Source: CAINEC01 sp046303115
GTDB lineage: Bacteria > Bacteroidota > Bacteroidia > AKYH767-A > OLB10
Direction: 5' to 3'
DNA length: 64,000 nt
NCBI GenBank assembly: GCA_046303115.1
Contig: JBKCGZ010000143.1
Coordinates: forward strand, 19,542 to 83,541
Shown here: positions 17,655 through 26,510 of the stretch, piece by piece
Position numbering within the stretch: position 1 is the stretch's first letter
Layout: each line of letters starts with the position of its first letter
Made by a program: the position numbers and the translations under genes
The notes under the pieces: generated by a model
What the model saw: only the letters and a program-made list of their open reading frames with translations
Told to the model about the DNA's origin: nothing
Databases searched by the model: none

Positions 17655-18794
17655 TTATTGTAGAACACTTCTTGCTATGACAATTCTTTGAACCTCTGAA
17701 GTGCCTTCGTAAATCTGAGTAATTTTTGCGTCACGCATTAAACGCTCAACATGGAATTCTTTTACAAATCCGTAACCACCGTGAATCTGAACCGCTTCAA
17801 CGGTCGTTTTCATAGCAACTTCTGATGCAAATAATTTTGCCATTGAGCTCGATTGATTATAATCAACTTTGTTATCTTTTTGCCAAGCCGCTTTTAAGCA
17901 CAATAAACGAGCTGCTTCGATTTCAGTGGCCATATCTGCCAACTTAAATTGTATAGCCTGGTGATTGGAAATTTCAGTACCGAAAGCTTTGCGCTCTTTT
18001 GAATATTTAAGTGCTAACTCGTAGGCTCCACTTGCAATTCCTAAAGCTTGTGCTGCAATTCCAATACGACCACCAGTTAATGTTTTCATTGCAAACTTAA
18101 AACCAAATCCGTCCTCACCAATTCTGTTTTCCTTAGGAACTTTCACATCTTGAAACATCAATGAATGCGTATCAGAACCACGAATTCCTAATTTATTTTC
18201 TTTTGGTCCAACTGTAAATCCGGGCATTCCCTTTTCTACAATCAAACAATTAATTCCTTTATGACCTTTAGCAACATCCGTTTGTGCCATAACTAAAAAA
18301 ACACTTGCTGAGTTTCCATTGGTAATCCAATTCTTAGTCCCGTTCAACAAATAATGGTCGCCCATATCGATTGCTGTTGTGCGCTGCGAAGTTGCATCTG
18401 ATCCTGCTTCTGGCTCTGACAAACAAAATCCGCCAATCATTTCACCTTTTGCTAATGGAACTAAATATTTTTGCTTTTGATCTTCGTTACCGAAAGTTTC
18501 TAATCCCCAGCAAACTAAAGAATTGTTCACTGACATTACCACAGATGCAGAAGCATCTACCTTAGAAATTTCTTCCATTGCCAAAACATAAGAAATGGTA
18601 TCTAAACCACTTCCACCATATTGAGGTGATACCATCATTCCCATGAACCCAAGTTCACCTAATCGTTTGATTTGTTCTGCAGGGAATTTTTGATGTTCAT
18701 CACGCTCAATTACACCTGGTAATAGTTCTTGCTGTGCGAAGTCACGCGCAGCTTGTTGAATCATTAAATGTTCTTCACTTAATTGAAATAGCAT
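17655..18794 (-). CDS. Acyl-CoA dehydrogenase (short-chain type)
   Basis: 379 residues; an FAD flavoenzyme for the first step of fatty-acyl or branched acyl-CoA beta-oxidation. It shows the two family signatures: GGFCLSEPEAGSDATS (acyl-CoA/FAD binding) and the C-terminal QIHGGYGFVKEFHVERLMRDAKITQIYEGTSEVQ region, shortened here to QIHGGYGF and IYEGTSEVQRIVIAR. The catalytic base is the Glu of YEGTSE. The exact chain length is not decidable. A TATTTTTG -7 box lies on the minus strand at 18815-18822. It is co-directional with wza-wzc, an unrelated pathway, so the grouping may be chance. Confidence 0.93.
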   Translation of the reverse strand: MLFQLSEEHLMIQQAARDFAQQELLPGVIERDEHQKFPAEQIKRLGELGFMGMMVSPQYGGSGLDTISYVLAMEEISKVDASASVVMSVNNSLVCWGLETFGNEDQKQKYLVPLAKGEMIGGFCLSEPEAGSDATSQRTTAIDMGDHYLLNGTKNWITNGNSASVFLVMAQTDVAKGHKGINCLIVEKGMPGFTVGPKENKLGIRGSDTHSLMFQDVKVPKENRIGEDGFGFKFAMKTLTGGRIGIAAQALGIASGAYELALKYSKERKAFGTEISNHQAIQFKLADMATEIEAARLLCLKAAWQKDNKVDYNQSSSMAKLFASEVAMKTTVEAVQIHGGYGFVKEFHVERLMRDAKITQIYEGTSEVQRIVIARSVLQ

Positions 18795-18888
18795 AGCTCT
18801 TACTTTTGTTGGCGCAAAAATAAGTTATTTAAGGGTAATTTTCGATTATTTCGTTGCATATTTGGAAATATTTTACTCTATGCAAAGT

Positions 18889-19965
18889 ATGAAAAATGAT
18901 ATTATAATAGGACTTATGTCAGGAACCTCAATGGATGGATTAGACCTTTGTGCCTGCGAGTTTAAGAACAACAAAAATTCTATTGAATTTCGGATCATAC
19001 ATGCTGATACGATTCCCTACTCTGAAGAATGGAGAAAAAAGCTTTGGAATGCACCTGAATTGTCCGGAGAAAAACTTATTAAATTGAATCATGATTTGGG
19101 AACATATTACGGTAAAACCACATTAGCTTTTATCGAGCGAAATCATTTACGCCCAACTTTAATTTCTTCTCACGGCCATACCATATTTCATCAACCACAA
19201 AACGGATTTACTTTGCAAATAGGGTCAGGTGCAAACATTGCTGCTTTAACAGGCATAGATACTATATGCGACTTCAGAAGTAAAGATGTTGCACTTGGAG
19301 GACAAGGAGCACCTTTAGTTCCGATAGGCGATCAATTTTTATTCAGTAACTATGAGGCCTGTTTAAACCTTGGAGGCATTGCTAATATTTCATTTTTTCA
19401 AGAAGGAAAACAAATTGCATTTGATATTTGCCCGGTAAATATGGCCTTGAATTATTACGCTGAAAAATTAAATTTAAACTATGATAACAAAGGGCAAATT
19501 GCTTCGACAGGAAAAATAATTCAAAGCCTATTAGATGACTTAAATCGACTATCCTTTTATTCTGAAAAAGGTCCGAAATCTTTGGGGAAAGAATGGTTTG
19601 ATAAATATTTCTTACCAGTAATAAATGAGTCTGAAAAACAAAATAATTCGACTATTGCTGACATATTGCGTACAATAGTTGAACACATTTCAATTCAACA
19701 TAGTCAAATATTTTCTGAAAACAATATAAAAGGCCCCGTCCTAATTTCAGGTGGCGGAGCCTTAAATGATTTTTTAATCAGTAGAATTATTTCTAATTCT
19801 TCAACTGATATTTATATCCCCGATTCAAATGTCATCAACTACAAAGAAGCATTAATATTTGCTTTCTTGGGATGGCTTTATTGTGAGAACAAAACAAACA
19901 CATTGTCGAGTGCAACCGGAGCGAAAAAAGATAGTATTGGAGGCGCTTTATACAAAGGCCTTTAA
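18889..19965 (+). CDS. anmK: Anhydro-N-acetylmuramic acid kinase
   Basis: 358 residues from ATG 18889; ATG 18880 is an alternative and would add MQS. The N-terminus IIIGLMSGTSMDGLDLC is the family signature. The middle holds LNLGGIANIS, and the C-terminal ATP-binding part holds VLISGGGALNDFL. AnmK cleaves and phosphorylates 1,6-anhydroMurNAc to MurNAc-6-phosphate in peptidoglycan recycling. Its partner MurQ is not in the window. Its stop directly abuts the stop of the acidic protein on the other strand. Confidence 0.95.
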   Translation: MKNDIIIGLMSGTSMDGLDLCACEFKNNKNSIEFRIIHADTIPYSEEWRKKLWNAPELSGEKLIKLNHDLGTYYGKTTLAFIERNHLRPTLISSHGHTIFHQPQNGFTLQIGSGANIAALTGIDTICDFRSKDVALGGQGAPLVPIGDQFLFSNYEACLNLGGIANISFFQEGKQIAFDICPVNMALNYYAEKLNLNYDNKGQIASTGKIIQSLLDDLNRLSFYSEKGPKSLGKEWFDKYFLPVINESEKQNNSTIADILRTIVEHISIQHSQIFSENNIKGPVLISGGGALNDFLISRIISNSSTDIYIPDSNVINYKEALIFAFLGWLYCENKTNTLSSATGAKKDSIGGALYKGL

Positions 19966-20193
19966 TTACTCATCATCATCGTCGTCATCAAAGAAATCAT
20001 CGAATGATTCTAGATTACTAACAGCCATGTCATCTGGATCCATGTCATCATCATCATCATCAAAATCATCGAACTTTTTATTCTTTAGTTCTTTCGATTT
20101 CAAAGGCTCCATCTTACGGCCTTTTGCAGCAGAGTCGCTTGTTTTCTTAGCTTTGGACTCAGTAGTTTTTCCAGTTTTCTTGGAAGTTTTCAT
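19966..20193 (-). CDS. Small charged protein with poly-Asp tail, unknown
   Basis: 75 residues with strong charge polarity: a basic N-terminal half rich in Lys/Thr/Ser (KTSKKTGKTTESKAKK) and an acidic C-terminal half with two Asp runs (FDDFDDDDDDMD and FDDFFDDDDDDE). A -7 box TAATTTTG is present on the minus strand at 20208-20215. The acidic tail could bind basic proteins or metal. The Ser-rich reading on the opposite strand (19859-20206) is a shadow of the GAT/GAC repeats. The function is unknown. Confidence 0.65.
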   Translation of the reverse strand: MKTSKKTGKTTESKAKKTSDSAAKGRKMEPLKSKELKNKKFDDFDDDDDDMDPDDMAVSNLESFDDFFDDDDDDE

Positions 20194-20388
20194 TTGCGAG
20201 AGTTGAGCAAAATTAAAGGTTAAGAAATATGATTTATTTAGTTCAGTTTATCTTTAATGTTTACTTGCGATGCAAGCACAGCACAAAAGTAAAAAAGATT
20301 TATTCTACTTTAACAAAACTTTAGTACAATTTTAATGTTATTTTTTTTCATAGCAAAAAAACAAAAATAAAAATAATTCAAAAAAATA

Positions 20389-21051
20389 ATGCTACAACCC
20401 AACACCCTAAAATTTCTGAAATCGCTCGACAAAAACAACACTCGCGAGTGGTTCGAAAAAAACAAGAATTTATATGAATCTGCGAAAGCTGACTTTAACA
20501 GTTGGGTAGAGAAAATCATTTTAGAAGCTCAAAAAACAAATGATGATTACCAGCATTTAGCAGTGAAAGATTGCGTGTTTAGGATTTATCGTGATGTACG
20601 TTTCAGCAAAAACAAACTGCCCTATAAAAACAACATGGGTGCACAGCTGAAAAAAGGTGGAAAAAAATCGCCCTACTGTGGCTTTTATATTCATATTGAA
20701 CCAAGCACAAATGGATCATTTATAGCGGGCGGATTTTGGATGCCGGAAGGCGATGTGCTAAAAAAACTTCGACAGGAAGTAGAATACAATACCGATGACT
20801 TTAAAAAAATCATCAACGATAAAAAATTTAAAGCATTATTTGGAGAGCTCGAAGAACATAAATTGAAAAAAGCACCCAAAGGTATTGACCCATCCTACCC
20901 TGATGTAGAATTGTTAAAATATACAAGCTACGTTGTAAGTGCCCCAATAGACAATAGTGAATTGACCTCTGAAAAATTAAACAAACAAATTATAAAAGGA
21001 TTAAAAACAATACAGCCCTTCTTAGATTTTTTAAATACTGCAATGGAATAA
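20389..21051 (+). CDS. DUF2461 / TIGR02453 family protein
   Basis: 220 residues. Recognisable family features are the start LKFLKSLDKNNTREWFEKNK, the central FRIYRDVRFSKNKLPYKNNMGA and the YCGFYIHIEPS strand. It is a widespread, single-domain cytoplasmic family with no established biochemical function. It has its own unit and converges on metK over a shared hairpin terminator. Confidence 0.85.
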   Translation: MLQPNTLKFLKSLDKNNTREWFEKNKNLYESAKADFNSWVEKIILEAQKTNDDYQHLAVKDCVFRIYRDVRFSKNKLPYKNNMGAQLKKGGKKSPYCGFYIHIEPSTNGSFIAGGFWMPEGDVLKKLRQEVEYNTDDFKKIINDKKFKALFGELEEHKLKKAPKGIDPSYPDVELLKYTSYVVSAPIDNSELTSEKLNKQIIKGLKTIQPFLDFLNTAME

Positions 21052-21078
21052 AAAAAGGAGGGCAAACCCCTCCTTTTT
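21052..21078. terminator. Bidirectional terminator, DUF2461/metK
   Basis: AAAAAGGAGGG (21052-21062), loop CAAAC, CCCTCCTTTTT (21068-21078): a perfect 11-bp stem flanked by A- and T-runs between convergent genes. Confidence 0.85.
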
Positions 21079-21098
21079 ATTTTATTACGAATAACAGA

Positions 21099-22361
21099 TT
21101 ATTTAATTCCGAATGCCTTCTTAACAGCAGGAACAGCGTTCAAATTTTCCCAAGGGAACAATGTAACTTTAATCTTCTTTTCGTTTTTCTTTCCTTTGTT
21201 AAACACCTTTGTTACTTCTTTGCACTCACGTCCCATATGTCCGTAAGCAGCTGTCTCACGATAGATTGGTGTACGTAATTTAAAACGTTGCTCAATAAAA
21301 TAAGGACGCATGTTGAAGTCCTTCATGCTTCCAATTTTAGCAGCAATCTGTCCGTCAGTCATGTTCACCTTTGAAGTACCATATGTATTAACAAATAATC
21401 CAACAGGATCAGCAACTCCAATTGCATATGCAACCTGAACTAATGCTTCATCACAAACGCCTGCAGCAACTAAATGCTTAGCTACGTGACGAGCGGCATA
21501 TGCAGCTGAACGGTCTACCTTCGAAGGATCTTTACCAGAGAATGCACCACCACCGTGAGCACCTTTTCCACCGTAAGTATCAACGATGATTTTTCTTCCC
21601 GTTAAACCTGTATCACCATGTGGACCACCGATAACGAATTTACCTGTAGGATTAACATGATAATTAATTTTATTATTGAATAACGCCTGAACACGCTTTG
21701 GTAATTTTTTCATTACGCGTGGTACTAAAATATTAATAACGTCTTTCTTAATCTGAGCCAACATTTCTGCTTCTTTACCAAAGTCATCATGTTGCGTTGA
21801 AATTACAATTGTATCAATACGTACTGGTTTGTGATCATCTGAATACTCAATCGTAACCTGGCTCTTAGCATCAGGACGAAGGTATTTCATCACTTTACCT
21901 TCTTTGCGAATTGCTGATAGTTCGCGAAGCAAGGTGTGAGATAATTCTAAAGGAAGAGGCATGAAATTATCCGTCTCTCGGTTAGCATAACCAAACATCA
22001 TTCCCTGATCACCCGCACCTTGATCTTCTTTCTTTTTTCTAACTACACCTTGATTAATATCTGGCGACTGCTCATGAATGGCAGATAAAATTCCACAAGA
22101 ATTAGCTTCGAACATATACTCGCTTTTCGTATATCCGATATCACGAATAACTTCTCTTGCGATATCTTGCACATCTAGGTAAGCGTTTGATTTAACCTCT
22201 CCAGCCAATACGACCTGTCCTGTTGTAACAAGTGTTTCACAAGCCACCTTCGATGAAGGATCATATGCTAAGAAATAATCGATTAATGCGTCTGAAATTT
22301 GATCGGCTACTTTATCTGGATGCCCTTCAGATACCGACTCGGAAGTAAATAAGTATGACAT
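21099..22361 (-). CDS. metK: S-adenosylmethionine synthetase
   Basis: 420 residues; makes SAM from methionine and ATP. Signatures are SEGHPDKVADQISDA at the N-terminus, GAGDQGMMFGYA in the middle and GGGAFSGKDPSKVDRSAAYAAR, shortened here to GGAFSGKD. It is longer than the E. coli enzyme (384), with an extra segment in the C-terminal third (KVFNKGKKNEKKIKVTLF) as in other Bacteroidota. A TATCTTTG -7 box lies upstream on the minus strand (22395-22402), giving a leader of about 30 bases. I see no SAM riboswitch in it. Confidence 0.97.
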   Translation of the reverse strand: MSYLFTSESVSEGHPDKVADQISDALIDYFLAYDPSSKVACETLVTTGQVVLAGEVKSNAYLDVQDIAREVIRDIGYTKSEYMFEANSCGILSAIHEQSPDINQGVVRKKKEDQGAGDQGMMFGYANRETDNFMPLPLELSHTLLRELSAIRKEGKVMKYLRPDAKSQVTIEYSDDHKPVRIDTIVISTQHDDFGKEAEMLAQIKKDVINILVPRVMKKLPKRVQALFNNKINYHVNPTGKFVIGGPHGDTGLTGRKIIVDTYGGKGAHGGGAFSGKDPSKVDRSAAYAARHVAKHLVAAGVCDEALVQVAYAIGVADPVGLFVNTYGTSKVNMTDGQIAAKIGSMKDFNMRPYFIEQRFKLRTPIYRETAAYGHMGRECKEVTKVFNKGKKNEKKIKVTLFPWENLNAVPAVKKAFGIK

Positions 22362-22394
22362 ATTATTTTATAGTGTTTTTATTATTTGAAGCGA

Positions 22395-22402
22395 CAAAGA
22401 TA
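22395..22402 (-). promoter_or_regulatory. -7 box of metK
   Basis: Read on the minus strand it is TATCTTTG, a full match to TAnnTTTG, 33 bases before the metK ATG. No properly spaced -33 TTG is evident. Confidence 0.45.
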
Positions 22403-22432
22403 AAAAAAGCCATCAAGCAGAAAAATTGAGGA

Positions 22433-23347
22433 TTATTTTTTAGAAGTTAACTGTCTGAATACAGATTCGAGACTATTTTCTTCCTTTTGCATGGTAATTA
22501 CAGCAAGATTATTCTGAACTGCGAAATTGAAAATCAACGGACGTAAATCTTGTCCTTTAGGCCCTATCACTTTATAGGTTTTATCATTAACAGAAAGCAC
22601 TTTTTTAATTCCTGTAATAGTACTGAGTTTTTCAGAAGAAACAGCCTTGTCGAATTCAACTAAAATAATTGTCTCGGAATCGGATTTCTGTTGTAAGAAA
22701 GAGGTTTTATCATCGGCAACTATTTTTCCTTTATTGATAATAACAACCCGATCACAGATTGCTTCTACTTCTTGCATAATATGCGTTGAAAGAATAACTG
22801 TTTTCTCTTTTCCGATATTTTTAATCAACTTGCGAATATCGACTAATTGATTAGGGTCTAATCCTGTTGTTGGCTCATCTAAAATCAATACACTCGGGTT
22901 ATGAATCATCGCTTGGGCTAAACCCACTCTCTGACGATATCCCTTTGACAATGCTCCAATCTTTTTATGCTGCTCAGCTCCTAATCCCGTCACTTCTATC
23001 ATGTCTTTCACACGCGAAGCCACTGTTGCTGAAGGCAACTGAATCCCTGCGATGAAAGAAAGAAACTCCTTAACATACATATCGTGATACAAAGGATTAT
23101 GCTCCGGAAGATAACCTACTCGCTCACGCACTTTAATTGGATCAGCCGTGACATCAAAACCATCAACAGAAACAGTTCCTGAATTTTGAGGCAAAAAGCA
23201 TGTAATAATTTTCATCATCGTTGATTTTCCTGCTCCATTAGGCCCTAAAAAGCCAACCACCTGACCAGGCTCAACCGTGAATGAAACATCATCCAACGCA
23301 CGCTGTGTGCCATATAATTTTGTAATGTTTTTTACCTCAACTGACAT
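22433..23347 (-). CDS. gldA: GldA-type ABC transporter ATP-binding subunit
   Basis: 304 residues from ATG 23347; an upstream TTG at 23356 would place the start inside the promoter box. Walker A is GPNGAGKST (35-43), the signature is LSKGYRQR, and Walker B is SVLILDEPTTGLDP. The sequence VGYLPEHNPLYHDMYVKEFL is characteristic of GldA, the ATPase of the GldAFG exporter needed for gliding in flavobacteria. The permease genes gldF and gldG are not adjacent here. A close relative in another ABC-2 exporter cannot be excluded. Confidence 0.8.
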   Translation of the reverse strand: MSVEVKNITKLYGTQRALDDVSFTVEPGQVVGFLGPNGAGKSTMMKIITCFLPQNSGTVSVDGFDVTADPIKVRERVGYLPEHNPLYHDMYVKEFLSFIAGIQLPSATVASRVKDMIEVTGLGAEQHKKIGALSKGYRQRVGLAQAMIHNPSVLILDEPTTGLDPNQLVDIRKLIKNIGKEKTVILSTHIMQEVEAICDRVVIINKGKIVADDKTSFLQQKSDSETIILVEFDKAVSSEKLSTITGIKKVLSVNDKTYKVIGPKGQDLRPLIFNFAVQNNLAVITMQKEENSLESVFRQLTSKK

Positions 23348-23353
23348 ATTGCA

Positions 23354-23361
23354 CAAATGTA
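23354..23361 (-). promoter_or_regulatory. -7 box of gldA, 7 nt from ATG
   Basis: TACATTTG on the minus strand, with its G 7 bases before the A of the gldA ATG. The predicted leader is 0-2 bases. Confidence 0.5.
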
Positions 23362-23460
23362 GAATTATTGATTGAAATATTAAATTCCAAACTCAAAGAT
23401 TTTAAAAACTACTGATTGAACAAACAATAAGCTCTAAGAATAATTAGAATTTTAAACTAC

Positions 23461-23468
23461 TATCTTTG
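23461..23468 (+). promoter_or_regulatory. -7 box of rsgA, 6 nt from ATG
   Basis: TATCTTTG with its G 6 bases before the A of ATG 23474. Transcription should start at or next to the start codon (leaderless). It also argues against the TTG at 23471 as the start. Confidence 0.55.
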
Positions 23469-23473
23469 TTTTG

Positions 23474-24394
23474 ATGTTTGAAGGTAGAGTATTAAAATCG
23501 ACAGGAAGCTGGTTTGAGGTAGAATTACCCAACCAGAAAATAATTTCTTGTAGAATTAGAGGGCAGCTACGACTTAAAGGGATTAGCAGTACAAATCCCG
23601 TTGCCGTAGGCGATATTGTACACGTACAAGAACAAACGGATGGCACTGGTGTAATAACAGACATTAACGACCGTACAAATTACATCATCCGAAAATCAAT
23701 AAATCTATCTAAGCAAACCCATATTCTGGCGGCTAATATTGATTACGCTTGGATTGTTGTTACTCCAGTTTTTCCAAAGACCTCCACTGGTTTTATTGAT
23801 CGTTTTATTGCAGCTGCAGAATCCTATCATATTCCCGTTGGAATCATTTTTAATAAATCGGATTTGTTTGTTAATCATCTAAGCGAGATTCAACATGAAT
23901 ACCTCGATATATATGAGTCGCTTGGATACAAATGCATTAAAGTTTCTTCTCAAACAAAAGAAGGAATTGATGAGCTTAAATTGTTATTAGATGGCAAAGT
24001 AAATTTGTTAACGGGTCACTCTGGTGTTGGAAAATCGAGTTTGATTAATTCAATTATTCCTGATTTAAATTTAAAGGTTGGTGAAATTTCAAAACAACAT
24101 TTAAAAGGGAAACATACAACCACTTTTGCTGAAATGCATAAGGTTGACAACTCAACTTATATCATCGATACTCCAGGCATTCGTGAATTTGTGAATATTG
24201 ATTTTGTTCCAAGTGAAATTTCACATTATTTCATTGAAATGCGGGAGCTATTAAACGATTGTAAGTTTAATAATTGCTTACATGAAAACGAACAACAATG
24301 TGCTGTGAAGGCTGCTTATGAAGCAGGCAAAATTCATCCGGATCGTTACTACAATTATTTAAGCATCCTTCACAACGAAGACAATTTCAAATAG
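23474..24394 (+). CDS. rsgA: Ribosome small-subunit-dependent GTPase RsgA
   Basis: 306 residues. The GTPase is circularly permuted, as expected: G4 NKSD (127-130) comes before G1 GHSGVGKSS (181-189) and G3 DTPG (232-235). An N-terminal OB-fold and a C-terminal zinc knuckle (CKFNNCLHENEQQC) complete the protein. RsgA checks late 30S maturation. Its stop is 3 bases before dtd. It is divergent from gldA, with both promoters in the shared 126-base gap. Confidence 0.97.
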   Translation: MFEGRVLKSTGSWFEVELPNQKIISCRIRGQLRLKGISSTNPVAVGDIVHVQEQTDGTGVITDINDRTNYIIRKSINLSKQTHILAANIDYAWIVVTPVFPKTSTGFIDRFIAAAESYHIPVGIIFNKSDLFVNHLSEIQHEYLDIYESLGYKCIKVSSQTKEGIDELKLLLDGKVNLLTGHSGVGKSSLINSIIPDLNLKVGEISKQHLKGKHTTTFAEMHKVDNSTYIIDTPGIREFVNIDFVPSEISHYFIEMRELLNDCKFNNCLHENEQQCAVKAAYEAGKIHPDRYYNYLSILHNEDNFK

Positions 24395-24397
24395 TAT

Positions 24398-24850
24398 ATG
24401 CGAACCGTTATACAACGAGTTTCTGAAGCTAGTGTTTTAATCAATCAGCAAGAACGCAGAAGTATTGGCCGTGGATTAATGATATTAGTTGGGATTACAC
24501 ATGAGGACACTTTAGAAGACATTTCATGGCTTGTACAAAAGATTGGAAAGCTAAGGATATTTGCAGATGAAAATGGTGTTATGAATTTAAATGTGAATGA
24601 AATTAACGGTGAAGTTTTACTGATAAGTCAATTTACTTTACACGCATCCACTAAAAAAGGAAATCGCCCTTCATACATTGGTGCTGCTCGTCCTGAGATG
24701 GCCATTCCAATTTACGACGAAATTATCAAACAGCTTCAATTAGAAATTCAAAAGCCAATTTTAACAGGAGAATTTGGAGCAGATATGCAAGTTCAACTTA
24801 TCAATGATGGACCAGTAACAATCATCATCGATTCGAAAAATAAAGAGTGA
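24398..24850 (+). CDS. dtd: D-aminoacyl-tRNA deacylase
   Basis: 150 residues, full length. It has MRTVIQRVSEASV at the N-terminus, the catalytic-loop motif SQFTLHA (the SQFTL signature) and the chirality-selecting Gly-Pro motif in NDGPVTI. DTD removes D-amino acids, and glycine from tRNA-Ala, from mischarged tRNAs. It is co-transcribed with rsgA and converges on the MFS gene with a 3-base gap. Confidence 0.96.
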   Translation: MRTVIQRVSEASVLINQQERRSIGRGLMILVGITHEDTLEDISWLVQKIGKLRIFADENGVMNLNVNEINGEVLLISQFTLHASTKKGNRPSYIGAARPEMAIPIYDEIIKQLQLEIQKPILTGEFGADMQVQLINDGPVTIIIDSKNKE

Positions 24851-24853
24851 TTT

Positions 24854-26056
24854 TTAATTCAGTTGTTTATACTTATTAATCAACTGATAAAACCCAAGAG
24901 CTAAAAAGGTACTCACAACAATCAATACCCAAAACATTGTAGTAAATCCGTAGCGAGCGGCAATTCCTAATCCAAGCAATGGAGCTGCAATATTCGCCAA
25001 TCCATAGGCAATAGAATAGAGTGCAGCATATTGTCCTTGACGAGACTTATCAGGACGTGACAACGCAATATTCATCATAAATGGCATCGCATATATTTCC
25101 GACATTGTGATAATAAAAGTATAAGCTATTGCCATAAGCAAATTCTGATTGGCTATCAACAAAATAAAAAAAGAAACGGGCAAACATAATGCGCCCCAGA
25201 TAATGTATTTAAACTTATTGTTTTTATTTTCGAGATGCATAACCAATGGCATTTCAATAAGCACCACGAGCAAACCATTTAATGCCAGTAATAATCCAAT
25301 TTTATCTTCATCATAAAGCCAACTTCTGCTCAAGAACTGAGGAACACTTGCAAAAATCTGAAAGAAGCAGGTGGCGTAAACAGCCACTAAAAAAATGAAT
25401 GCGAGATACCAGTAATCCTGATAAGCAGATTTTGTGGCTATTGTTTTTTTCTCGTGATGCTCGTGACCAACTTTTCGTCGAGGCAAGTACAAAACCAACA
25501 TCAACGCTGCAAAAACAGAAGTTGATGCATCTATCACAAACAACCATTTGTATCCTAAGTAATGTGCTACAAATCCACCAACTGCAGGACCAATTGTAAA
25601 TCCTAAATTAGTAGCAATCCTAACGAGCGAAACAGATCGTGTTCTATTACTAGCCTCGCTATAAAAAGCAATAGCAGCTGAGTTTGCTGGTCTAAAAATA
25701 TCAGCTGTAAATGCGTAGGTAAATATTATTGCAGCAATGCCATAAAGTGAAGTAACAAATACCATTAGCATCAAAACACAAGCACAAACAATTAATGAGG
25801 CAATCATAATATCATAAAAATTACGCCTGTCGGTTAACCAACCGCCGATATAACTTCCGAGGATACTTCCTATTCCATACAAACTCATTACGAAGCCAGC
25901 CTCTGCTAAAGTATAATGCAGTTCTTTGGTTAAATACAATGATGTAAATAAAAGCACCATCGACCCAGAGCGATTAACAACCATTGCAAGACTTAACACC
26001 CAAACTTTAGAAGGTAACCCTGAAAATGCTTTTTTGTAAATTTGAAGGAAAGACAT
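24854..26056 (-). CDS. MFS transporter
   Basis: 400 residues from ATG 26056; an upstream TTG at 26086 overlaps the promoter and is less likely. About 12 transmembrane helices are visible. The family motif A loop is GSYIGGWLTDRRNF, between TM2 and TM3. This resembles drug/efflux-type MFS proteins (DHA1 group) by general layout, but no substrate-specific motif stands out. It has its own -7 box. Its 5' end is divergent from the MazG-like gene. Confidence 0.85.
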   Translation of the reverse strand: MSFLQIYKKAFSGLPSKVWVLSLAMVVNRSGSMVLLFTSLYLTKELHYTLAEAGFVMSLYGIGSILGSYIGGWLTDRRNFYDIMIASLIVCACVLMLMVFVTSLYGIAAIIFTYAFTADIFRPANSAAIAFYSEASNRTRSVSLVRIATNLGFTIGPAVGGFVAHYLGYKWLFVIDASTSVFAALMLVLYLPRRKVGHEHHEKKTIATKSAYQDYWYLAFIFLVAVYATCFFQIFASVPQFLSRSWLYDEDKIGLLLALNGLLVVLIEMPLVMHLENKNNKFKYIIWGALCLPVSFFILLIANQNLLMAIAYTFIITMSEIYAMPFMMNIALSRPDKSRQGQYAALYSIAYGLANIAAPLLGLGIAARYGFTTMFWVLIVVSTFLALGFYQLINKYKQLN

Positions 26057-26061
26057 CGAAA

Positions 26062-26069
26062 CAAAAATA
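26062..26069 (-). promoter_or_regulatory. -7 box of the MFS gene, 6 nt from ATG
   Basis: TATTTTTG on the minus strand, with its G 6 bases before the A of ATG 26056. The predicted mRNA is leaderless. Confidence 0.5.
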
Positions 26070-26107
26070 CCTTTTATCTTTATCAAAAAATTAAATCATT
26101 TTTAGTT

Positions 26108-26437
26108 ATGACAATAAACGATGCACAGCAAGAAGTTGACAACTGGATAAAAACAATTGGTGTTAGATACTTTAGTGAATTAACGAATATGGCTATCTTA
26201 ACAGAAGAAGTTGGCGAACTTGCAAGAATTATTGCTAGAAAGTATGGAGACCAGTCGTTTAAAAACAATGAATCTCAAGCTGATTTAGGAGATGAAATGG
26301 CGGATGTGCTGTGGGTTTTGATTTGCCTTGCGAACCAAACAGGAGTTAATCTTACAGAAGCTTTGCAAAAAAACATTGAAAAGAAAAGTAACCGAGATGC
26401 CGATCGTCATAAGAACAATGATAAACTAAGGGATTAA
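26108..26437 (+). CDS. MazG-like nucleotide pyrophosphohydrolase
   Basis: 109 residues from ATG 26108. Upstream in-frame codons (from 26042) overlap the MFS gene's start and are not convincing. The all-alpha MazG fold is shown by the metal motif EEVGELAR and the second motif DLGDEMADVLWVL (ExxE...ExxD type). Such single-domain proteins hydrolyse (d)NTPs, often non-canonical ones, to monophosphates. The substrate is unknown. It ends 73 bases before the CorC-like gene, which has its own promoter. Confidence 0.85.
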   Translation: MTINDAQQEVDNWIKTIGVRYFSELTNMAILTEEVGELARIIARKYGDQSFKNNESQADLGDEMADVLWVLICLANQTGVNLTEALQKNIEKKSNRDADRHKNNDKLRD

Positions 26438-26460
26438 ATTGTTAATTAAATTTTGTCAAT

Positions 26461-26493
26461 TTTGAAAATTGAGTGCATGAACACTTAACTTTG
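26461..26493 (+). promoter_or_regulatory. Bacteroidota promoter of the CorC-like gene
   Basis: TTTG (26461-26464), 21 bases, then TAACTTTG (26486-26493). Both boxes match and the spacing is within 19-21. The leader is about 12 bases. Confidence 0.7.
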
Positions 26494-26510
26494 TATTCAA
26501 TTCATTACGA

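Noticed and set aside
19859..20206. Ser-rich plus-strand ORF over anmK end
   Set aside because: Antisense of the poly-Asp codons of the minus-strand acidic protein.
22362..22432. SAM riboswitch upstream of metK
   Set aside because: The leader is about 30 bases and has no room for a SAM aptamer.
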